DNA from: Streptomyces angustmyceticus
GTDB lineage: Bacteria; Actinomycetota; Actinomycetes; Streptomycetales; Streptomycetaceae
DNA length: 64,000 bases
Direction: 5' to 3'
Assembly (NCBI RefSeq): GCF_019933235.1
Contig: NZ_CP082945.1
Location: forward strand, 5,121,501 to 5,185,500
The position numbers and the translations under genes are program-made. Shown one piece after another: positions 16,747-24,952 of this stretch (positions are counted from its first letter, which is position 1; each line of letters begins with the position of its first letter). The notes under the pieces are model-generated. The model was not told where the DNA came from. It saw only the letters and a list, made by a program, of their open reading frames with translations, and made no database searches.

Positions 16747-17499
16747 ATGAAGCTCACCGTCGTCGGATGCTCGGGGTCGTTCCCTTCGATGGAATCGGCC
16801 TGTTCGAGCTACCTCCTGGAGGCCGACGGCTTCAGGCTGCTCCTCGACATGGGCAACGGCGCCCTGGGCGAGCTGCAGCGCCACATCGGCCTCTACGACC
16901 TGGACGCCGTACTCCTGTCGCACCTGCACGCCGACCACTGCATCGACCTGTGCGGCTACTTCGTGGTGCGCTACTACCGCCCGGACGGCGGACGGTGCGC
17001 CCCGATGCCGGTCCACGGGCCGGCCGGCACCGAGCGCAGGCTGACCGTCGCGCACGCCGACCTGCCCTACGACGGTGCCATGAGCGAGGTCTTCGACTTC
17101 CGCACCCTGACGCCGGGCACCTTCACCATCGGGCCGTTCACGATCCGCACCGAGCGGGTCAGCCACCCCGTGGAGTCCTTCGCCTTCCGCATCGAACACG
17201 GCGGCAGGTCCCTGACGTACTCCGGCGACACCGGTCCCTGCGACGCGCTGGAGCGCCTCGCCGCGGGCAGCGACTTCTTCCTGTGCGAGGCGTCCTTCAC
17301 CTACGGCAAGGAAGACATCCCCGACCTGCACCTCAACGGCCGGGAGGCCGGCGAGGTCGCCACGAAGGCCGGCGTGGGGCGGCTGGTGCTGACCCACATC
17401 CCGCCGTGGACCGACCCGGCCATCAGCGTCCGCGACGCCCAGAAGGTCTACGACGGACCGGTCGAGGTCGCCGAGGCGGGCGCGGTCTACGAGGTCTGA
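16747..17499 (+). CDS. metallo-beta-lactamase-fold cyclic nucleotide phosphodiesterase (Rv1339-like)
   Basis: The 250-residue protein has the MBL-fold zinc motif HLHADH at residues 59-64, the N-terminal beta strand MKLTVVGCSGSFPS, the Asp ligand region SGDTGPC and a late His in LTHIPPW. Length and order match the RNase Z-like branch. By position and sequence it resembles M. tuberculosis Rv1339, reported as an atypical class of cAMP phosphodiesterase. The likely substrate is therefore 3',5'-cAMP, but RNase Z-like activity cannot be excluded. The ATG at 16747 has GGAGGT about 11 bases upstream. A bidirectional terminator separates it from nagE2. Confidence 0.82.
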   Translation: MKLTVVGCSGSFPSMESACSSYLLEADGFRLLLDMGNGALGELQRHIGLYDLDAVLLSHLHADHCIDLCGYFVVRYYRPDGGRCAPMPVHGPAGTERRLTVAHADLPYDGAMSEVFDFRTLTPGTFTIGPFTIRTERVSHPVESFAFRIEHGGRSLTYSGDTGPCDALERLAAGSDFFLCEASFTYGKEDIPDLHLNGREAGEVATKAGVGRLVLTHIPPWTDPAISVRDAQKVYDGPVEVAEAGAVYEV

Positions 17500-17546
17500 G
17501 CCGGGGCGCGCGGCGCGCGGCGACCGCACGCGGCGGACGACGGCGA

Positions 17547-17578
17547 AGGGCCCCGGAACCGAGTGGTTCCGGGGCCCT
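17547..17578. terminator. bidirectional terminator between convergent genes
   Basis: A perfect 14-bp stem (17547-17560 with 17565-17578) closed by a GAGT tetraloop sits between the phosphodiesterase gene (plus) and nagE2 (minus). It is symmetrical, so it can act in both directions. Confidence 0.8.
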
Positions 17579-17602
17579 CGTGCCGCGCGGGGCCTGCGGG
17601 GC

Positions 17603-18856
17603 TCACGCCTTCGTCAGGTCCTCGACCTCCTCCTCGGGCTCCCGGCCCGGGGTGGTGAGGTTGAACTTGGTGATCGCGAAGCGGAACAGCAGGTAGTAGA
17701 CGGCGGCGAAGACCAGGCCGATCGGAATGATCATCCAGGGCTTGGTGGCCAGGTTCCAGTTCAGCGCGTAGTCGATGAAGCCGGCGGAGAAGGTGAACCC
17801 GTCGTGCACGCCGAGCGCCCAGGTCAGGGCCATGGAGACGGCGGTCAGCACGGCGTGGATGCCGTAGAGCACCGGGGCGATGAACATGAACGAGAACTCG
17901 ATCGGCTCGGTGATGCCGCAGACGAACGAGGTCAGCGCGAGCGAGATCATCATGCCCAGGACGGCCTTGCGGCGCTCGGGGCGGGCGCAGTGCGCGATGG
18001 CGAGGGCGGCGGCCGGCAGGCCGAACATCATGATCGGGAAGAAGCCGGACATGAACTGCCCGGCGGTGGGGTCGCCGGCGAAGAAGCGGCCGATGTCGCC
18101 GTGCGCGACCTTGCCGGCGGCGTCGGTGAAGTCACCGAGCTGGAACCACGAGACGGTGTTGACGAACTGGTGCATGCCGATCGGCAGCAGCGCGCGGTTG
18201 ATCAGACCGAACAGGCCGGCCCCGCCCGCGCCCAGGCCCGTCATCCACTCGCCGAAGCTGGAGATGGCGCTGCCGATGGGCTCCCAGATCAGCAGGAAGA
18301 GCACGCCGACGGCGGTGCCCACGAACGCCATGATGATCGGGACGAGCCGGCGGCCGTTGAAGAAGCCCAGCCAGTCCACCAGCTTCTTGCGGTGGTAGCG
18401 CTGCCACAGGACCGCGGCGAGCAGGCCCATGATGATGCCGCCGAGGACGCCGGGGTTGTTGAGGACCGGCTCGACCCACTTGCCCTTCTCGATATGGCCT
18501 TCCGTGACCGGGAACGCCTTGAGGACATTGCTGTAGACCAGGAAGCCGACCAGCGCGGCGAGCGCCGTGGAGCCATCGGCCTTCTTCGCGAAGCCGATGG
18601 CCACGCCTATGCAGAACAGCATCGGGAGGTTGTCGAAGACCGCGCCGCCGGCCGCCGCGAAGACCTTGCTGACGGCGATCCAGCCGAGGCCCTTCTCGCC
18701 GAAGACGTCCGGCTGGCCGAGGCGGTTGAGGATGCCCGCGGCGGGCAGGACGGCGATCGGCAGCTGGAGGCTGCGGCCGATCTTCTGCAGGCCCTGGAAC
18801 AGGCCGGATCCCCGCTTCTTCGCGGGAGCCGCCTTGGTGGCGGTGGCCGTACTCAT
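17603..18856 (-). CDS. nagE2: PTS N-acetylglucosamine permease, EIIC component NagE2
   Basis: The 417-residue integral membrane protein translocates GlcNAc while NagF phosphorylates it. It has about ten membrane segments and EIIC-Glc/GlcNAc family motifs: LQLPIAVLPAAGILNRLGQ near the N-terminus, PIMMFGLPAAALAIAHCA, and GITEPIEFSFMFIAP. It carries no EIIB or EIIA domain. A clear AGGAGG precedes ATG 18856. Three dre-like sites sit 48-91 bases upstream, so repression by DasR and induction by GlcN-6-P are expected. I call it nagE2 because it is the copy farther from nagF, as I recall for S. coelicolor SCO2907. Confidence 0.9.
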   Translation of the reverse strand: MSTATATKAAPAKKRGSGLFQGLQKIGRSLQLPIAVLPAAGILNRLGQPDVFGEKGLGWIAVSKVFAAAGGAVFDNLPMLFCIGVAIGFAKKADGSTALAALVGFLVYSNVLKAFPVTEGHIEKGKWVEPVLNNPGVLGGIIMGLLAAVLWQRYHRKKLVDWLGFFNGRRLVPIIMAFVGTAVGVLFLLIWEPIGSAISSFGEWMTGLGAGGAGLFGLINRALLPIGMHQFVNTVSWFQLGDFTDAAGKVAHGDIGRFFAGDPTAGQFMSGFFPIMMFGLPAAALAIAHCARPERRKAVLGMMISLALTSFVCGITEPIEFSFMFIAPVLYGIHAVLTAVSMALTWALGVHDGFTFSAGFIDYALNWNLATKPWMIIPIGLVFAAVYYLLFRFAITKFNLTTPGREPEEEVEDLTKA

Positions 18857-18903
18857 CGGATTCCTCCTGGTGAGGCGGGCACTCGAAGGGGGGACGGCCC
18901 GCA

Positions 18904-18947
18904 CTTGGTCTACACCTTGGTCTACACCACTAGTGGTTTAGACCATT
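18904..18947. promoter_or_regulatory. cluster of three DasR (dre) operators upstream of nagE2
   Basis: Three overlapping or abutting 16-mers match the dre consensus ACTGGTCTAGACCAGT: 18904-18919, 18916-18931 and 18932-18947 (AGTGGTTTAGACCATT). The second and third together form a 28-bp near-perfect palindrome (18918-18945, one mismatched pair). DasR is the GntR-family repressor of GlcNAc uptake in Streptomyces. Confidence 0.85.
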
Positions 18948-18987
18948 CTTAGCACGTAGACCCGACATAAAGGAATCCATTCTTCCA

Positions 18988-19003
18988 AGTGGTGTGGACC
19001 ACA
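18988..19003. promoter_or_regulatory. additional DasR (dre) operator
   Basis: AGTGGTGTGGACCACA is a near-palindromic dre match lying 132-147 bases upstream of the nagE2 start, between the dre cluster and the nagE1 terminator. It could allow looping with the proximal sites. Confidence 0.7.
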
Positions 19004-19009
19004 CGACAA

Positions 19010-19041
19010 CCGGCCCCCGGGGAGGAGATCCCGGGGGCCGG
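19010..19041 (-). terminator. terminator of nagE1
   Basis: A perfect 12-bp stem (19010-19021 with 19030-19041) with an 8-base loop lies 43 bases downstream of the nagE1 stop. It insulates the nagE2 promoter from nagE1 transcription. Confidence 0.7.
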
Positions 19042-19083
19042 CGGAGGGGGTGCGGGGGCGGCGCGGGGGGCCTTGCCGCCCCG

Positions 19084-20397
19084 CTACTTCACGTTCTCCC
19101 GCTCCATCGCGTCGCCCACCTCGTCCGGCTCGCGGCCGGGCGTCGGCAGGCGGAACTTCGTGATCACGAAACGGAAGAGGGTGTAGTAGACCACCGCGAA
19201 GCACAGCCCGATGGGGATGATCAGCCAGGGCTTGGTGGCCAGGCCCCAGTTGATGACGTAGTCGATCAGGCCCGCCGAGAAGCTGAAGCTGTCGTGCACC
19301 CCCAGCGCCCAGCTCACCCCCATCGACACCCCCGTCAGCACGGCATGGATCACGTACAGCGCGGGCGCCACGAACAGGAACGAGTACTCGATCGGCTCGG
19401 TCACCCCCGTCACGAACGACGTCAGGCCGACCGACAGCATCATCCCCGCGATCTCCTTGCGGCGATGCGGCTTGGCGCAGTGGGCGATCGCCAGCGCCGC
19501 GGCCGGCAGCGCGAACATCATGATCGGGAAGAACCCGGTGGTGAACTGCCCCGCATGCGGGTCGCCCGCCAGGAACCGGTTGATGTCACCGTGCACGACC
19601 GTGCCGTCCGGCTTGGTGAAGCTGCCGAACTGGAACCAGACGAACGTGTTCAGGAACTGGTGCAGGCCGATCACCAGCAGCGCGCGGTTGGCGACGCCGA
19701 AGATCCCCGCGCCCCACGCCCCCAGCCCCGACAACCACTCGCTGAAGCTCGTCAGCGCGTCACCGACCGGCTGCCAGACGAACAGGCACAGCACCGCGAA
19801 CACCAGGCCCACGAAGGCCATGATGATCGGCACCAGCCGGCGGCCGTTGAAGAAGCCCAGCCAGTCCACCAGCTTCACCCGGTGGAAGCGCTGCCAGAGC
19901 CAGGCGGACAGGAACCCCATGACGATCCCGCCGAACACCCCCGGGTTCTGGAAGGACGCCTGGGTCACCGTCAGCGTCCTGTCCACGCACACCCCGCTCC
20001 ACAGGCCCGCCTGGGTGTACGACTGGCCCGCCGCGCAGCCCGCCGGGAACGCGTGCATGACCGAGAAGTAGACGAGGAAGCCGGTCACCGCGGCCAGCGC
20101 CGTCGACCCGTCCGCCTTCTTGGCCATCCCGATCGCCACACCGATGCAGAACAGCAGCGGCAGCCCGAGCCCCGAATCCAGCAGCGCACCGCCCGCGGCC
20201 GCGAAGACCTTGCCGACGGCGTCCCACCCCAGCCCGTCCGCGCCGAACACATCCGGCTGGCCGAGGCGGTTGAGAATCCCCGCAGCGGGCAGGACGGCAA
20301 TCGGCAGCTGCAGACTGCGCCCCATCTTCTGCAGAGTCTGGAAGAGATGTGCCCCCCAGTTCCGCCACGGTGCCGCCGGCGCTGCGTCCGAACTCAT
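19084..20397 (-). CDS. nagE1: PTS N-acetylglucosamine permease, EIIC component NagE1
   Basis: This 437-residue paralogue of NagE2 has the same EIIC motifs (LQLPIAVLPAAGILNRLGQ, PIMMFALPAAALAIAHCA, GVTEPIEYSFLF). It carries a longer extracytoplasmic loop (AGCAAGQSYTQAGLWSG) in the first third that NagE2 lacks. The ATG at 20397 has GGGAGGA upstream; the frame is open to 20511 but that part covers the dre region. It is divergent from nagF, sharing a 221-bp regulatory gap with a dre site. In S. coelicolor the equivalent gene is reported as secondary to nagE2. Confidence 0.88.
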   Translation of the reverse strand: MSSDAAPAAPWRNWGAHLFQTLQKMGRSLQLPIAVLPAAGILNRLGQPDVFGADGLGWDAVGKVFAAAGGALLDSGLGLPLLFCIGVAIGMAKKADGSTALAAVTGFLVYFSVMHAFPAGCAAGQSYTQAGLWSGVCVDRTLTVTQASFQNPGVFGGIVMGFLSAWLWQRFHRVKLVDWLGFFNGRRLVPIIMAFVGLVFAVLCLFVWQPVGDALTSFSEWLSGLGAWGAGIFGVANRALLVIGLHQFLNTFVWFQFGSFTKPDGTVVHGDINRFLAGDPHAGQFTTGFFPIMMFALPAAALAIAHCAKPHRRKEIAGMMLSVGLTSFVTGVTEPIEYSFLFVAPALYVIHAVLTGVSMGVSWALGVHDSFSFSAGLIDYVINWGLATKPWLIIPIGLCFAVVYYTLFRFVITKFRLPTPGREPDEVGDAMERENVK

Positions 20398-20453
20398 CCG
20401 TGTCCTCCCGGCAGTCGGCCCGTCGGCAACCGGCCTCGCGCTTGCCGCATACT

Positions 20454-20469
20454 GGTGGTGTAGACCACT
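20454..20469. promoter_or_regulatory. DasR (dre) operator between nagE1 and nagF
   Basis: GGTGGTGTAGACCACT matches dre closely and is centred between the divergent nagE1 and nagF starts. A weaker half-site-like GTGGTGCACG follows at 20471. Confidence 0.75.
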
Positions 20470-20618
20470 CGTGGTGCACGTCGTCCCGGTGTGCACTCCG
20501 GTGATCGCCATCCTTCGTCAGACGGCGGACAAACGCCCACGTAGTTGGGCTGAACGTGCGTTACGGTGTGAAAACCGCACGGCGGAACCGCCGGCGGCCG
20601 AGACAAGCAGGAGTGGAC

Positions 20619-20852
20619 ATGGCCAGCAAGGCTGAGAAGATCGTCGCCGGGCTCGGCGGACTCGACAACATCGAGGAGGTCGAGGGCTGCATCACCCGCC
20701 TCCGCACCGAGGTCGTCGACTCCTCCCTCGTCGACGAGGCCGCCCTCAAGGCCGCCGGCGCCCACGGCGTCGTCAAGATGGGCACCGCGATCCAGGTCGT
20801 CATCGGCACCGACGCGGACCCCATCGCCGCCGAGATCGAAGACATGATGTGA
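20619..20852 (+). CDS. nagF: PTS N-acetylglucosamine EIIB component
   Basis: The 77-residue soluble EIIB protein takes phosphate from the EIIA(Crr)-type partner onto Cys24 in EGCITRLR, the invariant CxTRLR phosphorylation site, and passes it to GlcNAc bound by NagE. The rest of the EIIB fold is complete (VKMGTAIQVVIG). CAGGAG lies 6 bases upstream of ATG 20619. It stands alone, divergent from nagE1. EIIA, HPr and EI are not in the window. Confidence 0.93.
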   Translation: MASKAEKIVAGLGGLDNIEEVEGCITRLRTEVVDSSLVDEAALKAAGAHGVVKMGTAIQVVIGTDADPIAAEIEDMM

Positions 20853-20939
20853 GCTGACGAGCCGGCCGCCAGGCCGCCGCTCCCGAAGGCCCCGCCCCGG
20901 ACGTCCACCGCCCCGGAGTGGGGCCCTCGCCGTTCCCGA

Positions 20940-20945
20940 TAGGGT
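20940..20945 (+). promoter_or_regulatory. -10 element of a probable leaderless rph promoter
   Basis: TAGGGT ends 7 bases before the rph ATG with no Shine-Dalgarno sequence, the usual leaderless arrangement. Confidence 0.5.
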
Positions 20946-20952
20946 CTGTGCC

Positions 20953-21684
<732 letters not shown>

Positions 21685-21709
21685 GACACCCGCCGCCGCA
21701 CGTCCGCGC

Positions 21710-21742
21710 CACAGGGGGAGGAGCCCGAAACCTCCCCCTGTG
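21710..21742 (+). terminator. terminator of rph
   Basis: A perfect 12-bp stem (21710-21721 with 21731-21742), 9-base loop, followed by a CCCTTTTCTC stretch, 25 bases after the rph stop. Confidence 0.8.
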
Positions 21743-21815
21743 ACCTCCTGTGACCCTTTTCTCAATAGGGCCCGCGCCCCTGGAAAAGCCCCCGCGGGCG
21801 GCGCATGGTGGCCCC

Positions 21816-21959
21816 ATGCCCACAACTGCCGTGACCGCGCCCCGCGTCCGCGCCCGCACCGGCGGGCCCCAGGACGACTCCCGGCTCCTGGAACACCTCC
21901 TCGGCTGGACCCTCGTCGTCGTCCTCGCCATGCTGCTCACCCAGACCGGCCTGATCTGA
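21816..21959 (+). CDS. 47-residue single-pass membrane protein
   Basis: The short product has a basic, Thr/Arg-rich N-terminus (about 23 residues) and one hydrophobic helix, LLGWTLVVVLAMLLTQTGLI, that ends the protein. The LLTQTGL end is identical to part of the DUF6412 protein at 51951-52256. No ribosome-binding site is strong here. Coding is supported by codon bias and a stop directly after the helix; function unknown. Confidence 0.5.
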   Translation: MPTTAVTAPRVRARTGGPQDDSRLLEHLLGWTLVVVLAMLLTQTGLI

Positions 21960-21960
21960 G

Positions 21961-22102
21961 CGGCGGGGGCGGGCACCGTTTCGTGTGGCCGCGGGGGCGG
22001 ACTCTCCTTCGCGTGACCGGCGGGGGCGGGCTCTGCCTCGCCTGGCCGGGGCGGCGGGCTCTGCTCCGTCTGACAGGCGGGAGCGGTTCCGCTTCCGGGC
22101 CC
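21961..22102 (+). repeat. degenerate 28-29-bp tandem repeats
   Basis: Four to five imperfect copies run head to tail: 21961-21989, 21990-22017, 22018-22046, 22047-22074 and a partial copy to about 22102. Each starts with a G-rich block (CGGCGGGGGCGGG-like) and ends in a pyrimidine-rich block plus TGGC or TGAC. The region lies between two small genes and is not supported as coding. Confidence 0.6.
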
Positions 22103-22222
22103 CGAGCCTCGCCGTCCCCGGATGTCCGATCCTCGACCCCGCACCGGCGGCCGGGCAACCAAACCACCCGGGCCCGCGTTTCTTCCTTTGCCCGAGCATG
22201 ACCCGAAGGAAGGAACCGCACC

Positions 22223-22624
22223 ATGGCCCCGCGCCCGCACCGCCGCCCCGCCGTCACCGCGCTCGCCGCGTTAACCGCCGCCACCCTGGCGATACCGCTG
22301 CTCTCCGCCTGCGGAGCGGTCAACAAGGCCATGGACTGCGCCCACGCCGCCACCTCCGCCGTCAACGCCGTCGACAAGCTCCAGCAGGCCGCGGACAACG
22401 CCCTCACCGACCCGCAGAAGACCGAACAGGCCCTCGACAACATCGACAGCAACCTGAAGAAGCTCAGCAAGGACGCGGACGACCCCGCCCTGGCCAAGGC
22501 CGTCGACAAGACCAACGACGGCATCAAGGCCGCCCGTCAGGCCCTCGACCACAACAAGGCCCCCGACATCCAGCCCATCGTCGACGGGACCAGCGAGATG
22601 ACCAAGATCTGCACACCGGGATAA
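22223..22624 (+). CDS. small secreted lipoprotein, helical
   Basis: The 133-residue product begins with a lipoprotein signal peptide: basic MAPRPHRRP, hydrophobic core, lipobox LLSAC with Cys30 as the lipidated residue. The mature part is an acidic, Ala-rich coiled helix (AATSAVNAVDKLQQAADNAL, LDNIDSNLKKLSKDAD) with two further Cys (C38 and near the end, KICTPG) that may pair. AAGGAAGGA precedes ATG 22223. The rdgB start is 9 bases downstream, so they may share a transcript. Function unknown. Confidence 0.75.
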   Translation: MAPRPHRRPAVTALAALTAATLAIPLLSACGAVNKAMDCAHAATSAVNAVDKLQQAADNALTDPQKTEQALDNIDSNLKKLSKDADDPALAKAVDKTNDGIKAARQALDHNKAPDIQPIVDGTSEMTKICTPG

Positions 22625-22633
22625 TCACGTCCC

Positions 22634-23269
22634 ATGCAGCCTCACACCGGTGGACGCCCCGAAAGCCCCCGTCGCCTCATCCTCGCCACCCGCAACGCCG
22701 GCAAGGTCACCGAACTCCGGGCCATCCTGGAAGCCGCCGACCTCGACGTCGACCTCGTCGGCGCCGACGCCTACCCCGACGTCCCCGACGTCAGGGAAAC
22801 CGGCGTGACCTTCGCCGAGAACGCCCTCCTCAAGGCCCACGCCCTCGCCCGAGCCACCGGCCACCCGGCCGTCGCCGACGACTCCGGCCTCTGCGTCGAC
22901 GTCCTCGGCGGCGCGCCCGGCATCTTCTCCGCCCGCTGGGCCGGCCGGCACGGCGACGATCAGGCCAACCTCGACCTGCTCCTCGCCCAGCTCTCCGACA
23001 TCGCCGACGAACACCGCGCCGCCCACTTCGCCTGCGCCGCGGCCCTCGCCCTCCCCGACGGCACCGAGCGCGTCGTCGAGGGCCGCCTCGAAGGCACCCT
23101 CCGCCACACCCCCGCCGGCACCGGCGGCTTCGGCTACGACCCCGTCCTCCAGCCCCTCGGCGACACCCGCACCTGCGCCGAACTGACCCCCGCCGAGAAG
23201 AACGCCATCAGCCACCGCGGCCACGCCTTCCGGGCGCTGGCACCGGTGGTGCGGGAGTTGTTGGGCTGA
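22634..23269 (+). CDS. rdgB: XTP/dITP diphosphatase (RdgB/HAM1)
   Basis: This house-cleaning pyrophosphatase removes dITP, ITP and XTP from the nucleotide pool. The 211-residue protein shows LILATRNAGKVTELRAIL (substrate-binding TRNAGK), VTFAENALLKAHAL, VADDSGLCVDVLGGAPGIFSAR-type active-site residues (DDSG), GTGGFGYDPVLQPLG and NAISHRGHAF (SHR motif). A GATAAT hexamer ends 8 bases before ATG 22634, so it may have its own leaderless promoter besides read-through from the lipoprotein gene. Confidence 0.95.
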   Translation: MQPHTGGRPESPRRLILATRNAGKVTELRAILEAADLDVDLVGADAYPDVPDVRETGVTFAENALLKAHALARATGHPAVADDSGLCVDVLGGAPGIFSARWAGRHGDDQANLDLLLAQLSDIADEHRAAHFACAAALALPDGTERVVEGRLEGTLRHTPAGTGGFGYDPVLQPLGDTRTCAELTPAEKNAISHRGHAFRALAPVVRELLG

Positions 23270-23289
23270 GGCGGCCCGGATACGAATGG

Positions 23290-23329
23290 CGAAGGCCCGG
23301 CCCCGCGCTTCGGCGGGGCCGGGCCTTCG
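23290..23329. terminator. bidirectional terminator between rdgB and tRNA-Leu
   Basis: A perfect 17-bp stem (23290-23306 with 23313-23329) with a 6-base GCTTCG loop lies 20 bases past the rdgB stop and 11 bases past the tRNA 3' end. It can stop both convergent transcripts. Confidence 0.85.
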
Positions 23330-23340
23330 AATCCAAGGTG

Positions 23341-23424
23341 TGCGGCCGGAGGGATTCGAACCCTCACGGGTGTTACCCCACTGGCACCTAAAGCCAGCAT
23401 GACTGCCAATTCCATCACGGCCGC
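23341..23424 (-). tRNA. tRNA-Leu (anticodon UAG)
   Basis: On the minus strand an 84-nt class II tRNA folds with acceptor stem GCGGCCG/CGGCCGC, A73, an anticodon stem CTGGC/GCCAG around loop TTTAGGT (anticodon TAG, reads CUA), a long variable arm and a T arm with GGTTCGAATCC. CCA is not encoded. CUA is a rare codon in such a high-GC genome. It is not the developmental tRNA bldA, which has anticodon UAA. Confidence 0.95.
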
Positions 23425-23466
23425 TTGCCACGGCCATAGTACTTGTTGGCCGGCGCAGCGGGAGGG

Positions 23467-24126
23467 CTACCGCCGGCGCCGACCGCCCCGGCACCAAGTG
23501 TCGGTGACGGCATGACAGTTGGGGCAGAGAAAGCGCAGATTCTCCTGACGGTCGTCATGCCAGTCGCCGTTGATGTGGTCGATCTCCAGAGTCATGGGGT
23601 TCCCACGCCACTCGGGGCCCGTGCCGCATTCGGTGCAGCGCTCGGGCACGCCGATCTGCCGCAGGGCGCGTCTCAGCATCACGCTTCTTGTCCGACGCTC
23701 ACCACCGTGCTTGACGAGTATCTGCTCTGGTCCCTTGACCGGCGTGGTCCCCGGTTTCCCGCGCATATGTGCCTGTCCCAGGAAGTGGCTCGTGTCGATG
23801 CCGTGGGCGGATGCCCACCGACGGAACAGCGCGCGACCGCGAGAGGTGTTGGGCCTCGCCAGAAACCGCAGGGCAGCGGCGATGGAAGAAGAGGCGCTGA
23901 CGGCTTCTTGGAGGTCGCCTCTGCCGGGGGGAGCATGAGTGGCGCGCCGCGCGACGGGCTGGAAGTGCGACACGTCGATTCCGAAGTGCTCGAAGCGCCT
24001 GAACAGATGCCGCCGCAGTTGGTGATAGGAGTGGCTGCCGCAGAACGCGATGACTTCGTCGATGTTCGTGCAACGCCGTGCGGCTTCGGTCAACAGCTCC
24101 CGGGTGTAGCGGATGCTGCCGCTCAT
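23467..24126 (-). CDS. HNH endonuclease-like protein with two SHF repeats (second of a pair)
   Basis: The 219-residue product has two about 48-residue helical repeats ending in GIDVSHF (near residue 55) and GIDTSHF (near residue 113), then a C-terminal HNH nuclease domain. The HNH core reads EIDHINGDWHDDRQENLRFL, flanked by zinc-knuckle pairs CTEC and CPNC. The ATG at 24126 overlaps the stop of the upstream paralogue by 4 bases, so both are translated together. The G+C content (about 60-65%) is clearly below the neighbours. The repeats look like helix-turn-helix DNA-binding units. Location next to a tRNA gene suggests a mobile or acquired pair; the target is unknown. Confidence 0.8.
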   Translation of the reverse strand: MSGSIRYTRELLTEAARRCTNIDEVIAFCGSHSYHQLRRHLFRRFEHFGIDVSHFQPVARRATHAPPGRGDLQEAVSASSSIAAALRFLARPNTSRGRALFRRWASAHGIDTSHFLGQAHMRGKPGTTPVKGPEQILVKHGGERRTRSVMLRRALRQIGVPERCTECGTGPEWRGNPMTLEIDHINGDWHDDRQENLRFLCPNCHAVTDTWCRGGRRRR

Positions 24127-24785
24127 CGCGGTGCTCCTGAGTCGGGCGTGCGGACGCCCTTGTTGCGCCCCCGGTAGGTGTCCGTGGCCGAGTGGCAATT
24201 GGGGCACAGAAACCGCAGATTCTTCCGGCAGTTGTTACGCCAGTTTCCGTCGATGTGATCGACCTCCAGCGGCAGTGGGCGATCGCGCCAGACCGGCCCG
24301 GTGCGGCAGAGGGCGCAACGCTCGTCCGTCCCGAGCGCGAGCATGGCGGCTTTGAGCCGGTTGCTCGGCGTTCGTCGACCGGCGTTTTCCGCGTGTACGA
24401 GCAGTTCCTCGGGGCTGCACCGCCGACGGGCCCTGGTTTTCCTCCGGCCGACCGGAGAAAAGTGCGACGTGTCGATCCCCAGGTTCCGGATGCGCCGGCT
24501 GATGTGGGTGTGCTGGCCGCCTACGGGGTCGAGACCGAGTCGCCGTAAGACCTCGCACATGTTCGTCGACAGTGCCACCGCCTCCTCGAGGCGCTCCTTG
24601 GTCCAGCGTGTCCCTTCGCGCTCGAAGTGCGAGGTGTCCACGCCCAATGACCTCATCCGGTCGTGGAGGTACCGCCGCGACGCCCCTTTCGGATGCACCC
24701 CGAGTTTCCGTAACGCCTCCGACAGCGTGCGCGACGAGGCGGCCGCTTCCTCCAACCGCTCCCGGGTGTACGGACTGACCGGCAT
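24123..24785 (-). CDS. HNH endonuclease-like protein with two SHF repeats (first of a pair)
   Basis: The 220-residue protein has the same plan as its downstream neighbour. Repeat 1 (about residues 6-54) begins YTRERLEEAAASS and ends GVDTSHF; repeat 2 (about 61-109) begins WTKERLEEAVALS and ends GIDTSHF. Each repeat contains an E-x-LR-x-LG helix. The HNH domain reads EVDHIDGNWRNNCRKNLRFL between CALC and CPNC pairs, so the metal-finger nuclease looks intact. It may be a site-specific or homing-type nuclease, or a restriction-like pair. Lower G+C than the window supports horizontal transfer. Confidence 0.8.
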   Translation of the reverse strand: MPVSPYTRERLEEAAASSRTLSEALRKLGVHPKGASRRYLHDRMRSLGVDTSHFEREGTRWTKERLEEAVALSTNMCEVLRRLGLDPVGGQHTHISRRIRNLGIDTSHFSPVGRRKTRARRRCSPEELLVHAENAGRRTPSNRLKAAMLALGTDERCALCRTGPVWRDRPLPLEVDHIDGNWRNNCRKNLRFLCPNCHSATDTYRGRNKGVRTPDSGAPR

Positions 24786-24896
24786 GGCTCCCCCTCGTCC
24801 CGTGCGCCGGGCCCACCCCCGCGCACCCCCTCGAACACATCAACGATCGAACGTGGAGCCGGTTACGGCCGTAAGGGCGAGCGGGAGCGGAAAAGG

Positions 24897-24934
24897 CCGC
24901 GGGCCTCGGGGAGGGGGAGTCCCGAGGCCCGCGG
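24897..24934 (-). terminator. intrinsic terminator of the MHS transporter gene
   Basis: A perfect 14-bp stem (24897-24910 with 24921-24934) with a 10-base loop is followed on the minus strand by CCTTTTCC. It lies 19 bases after the transporter stop, one of the few classical U-tract terminators in the window. Confidence 0.85.
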
Positions 24935-24952
24935 AGGGGGTGTGGTGGGGGG

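Noticed and set aside
21961..22102. CRISPR array
   Set aside because: Units are contiguous and degenerate with no unique spacers and no cas genes.
23341..23424. bldA (tRNA-Leu for UUA)
   Set aside because: The anticodon loop reads TTTAGGT, giving anticodon UAG, not UAA.
23467..24785. Integrated prophage or plasmid at tRNA-Leu
   Set aside because: No integrase, excisionase or attachment-site duplication was seen; only the two HNH genes have atypical composition.
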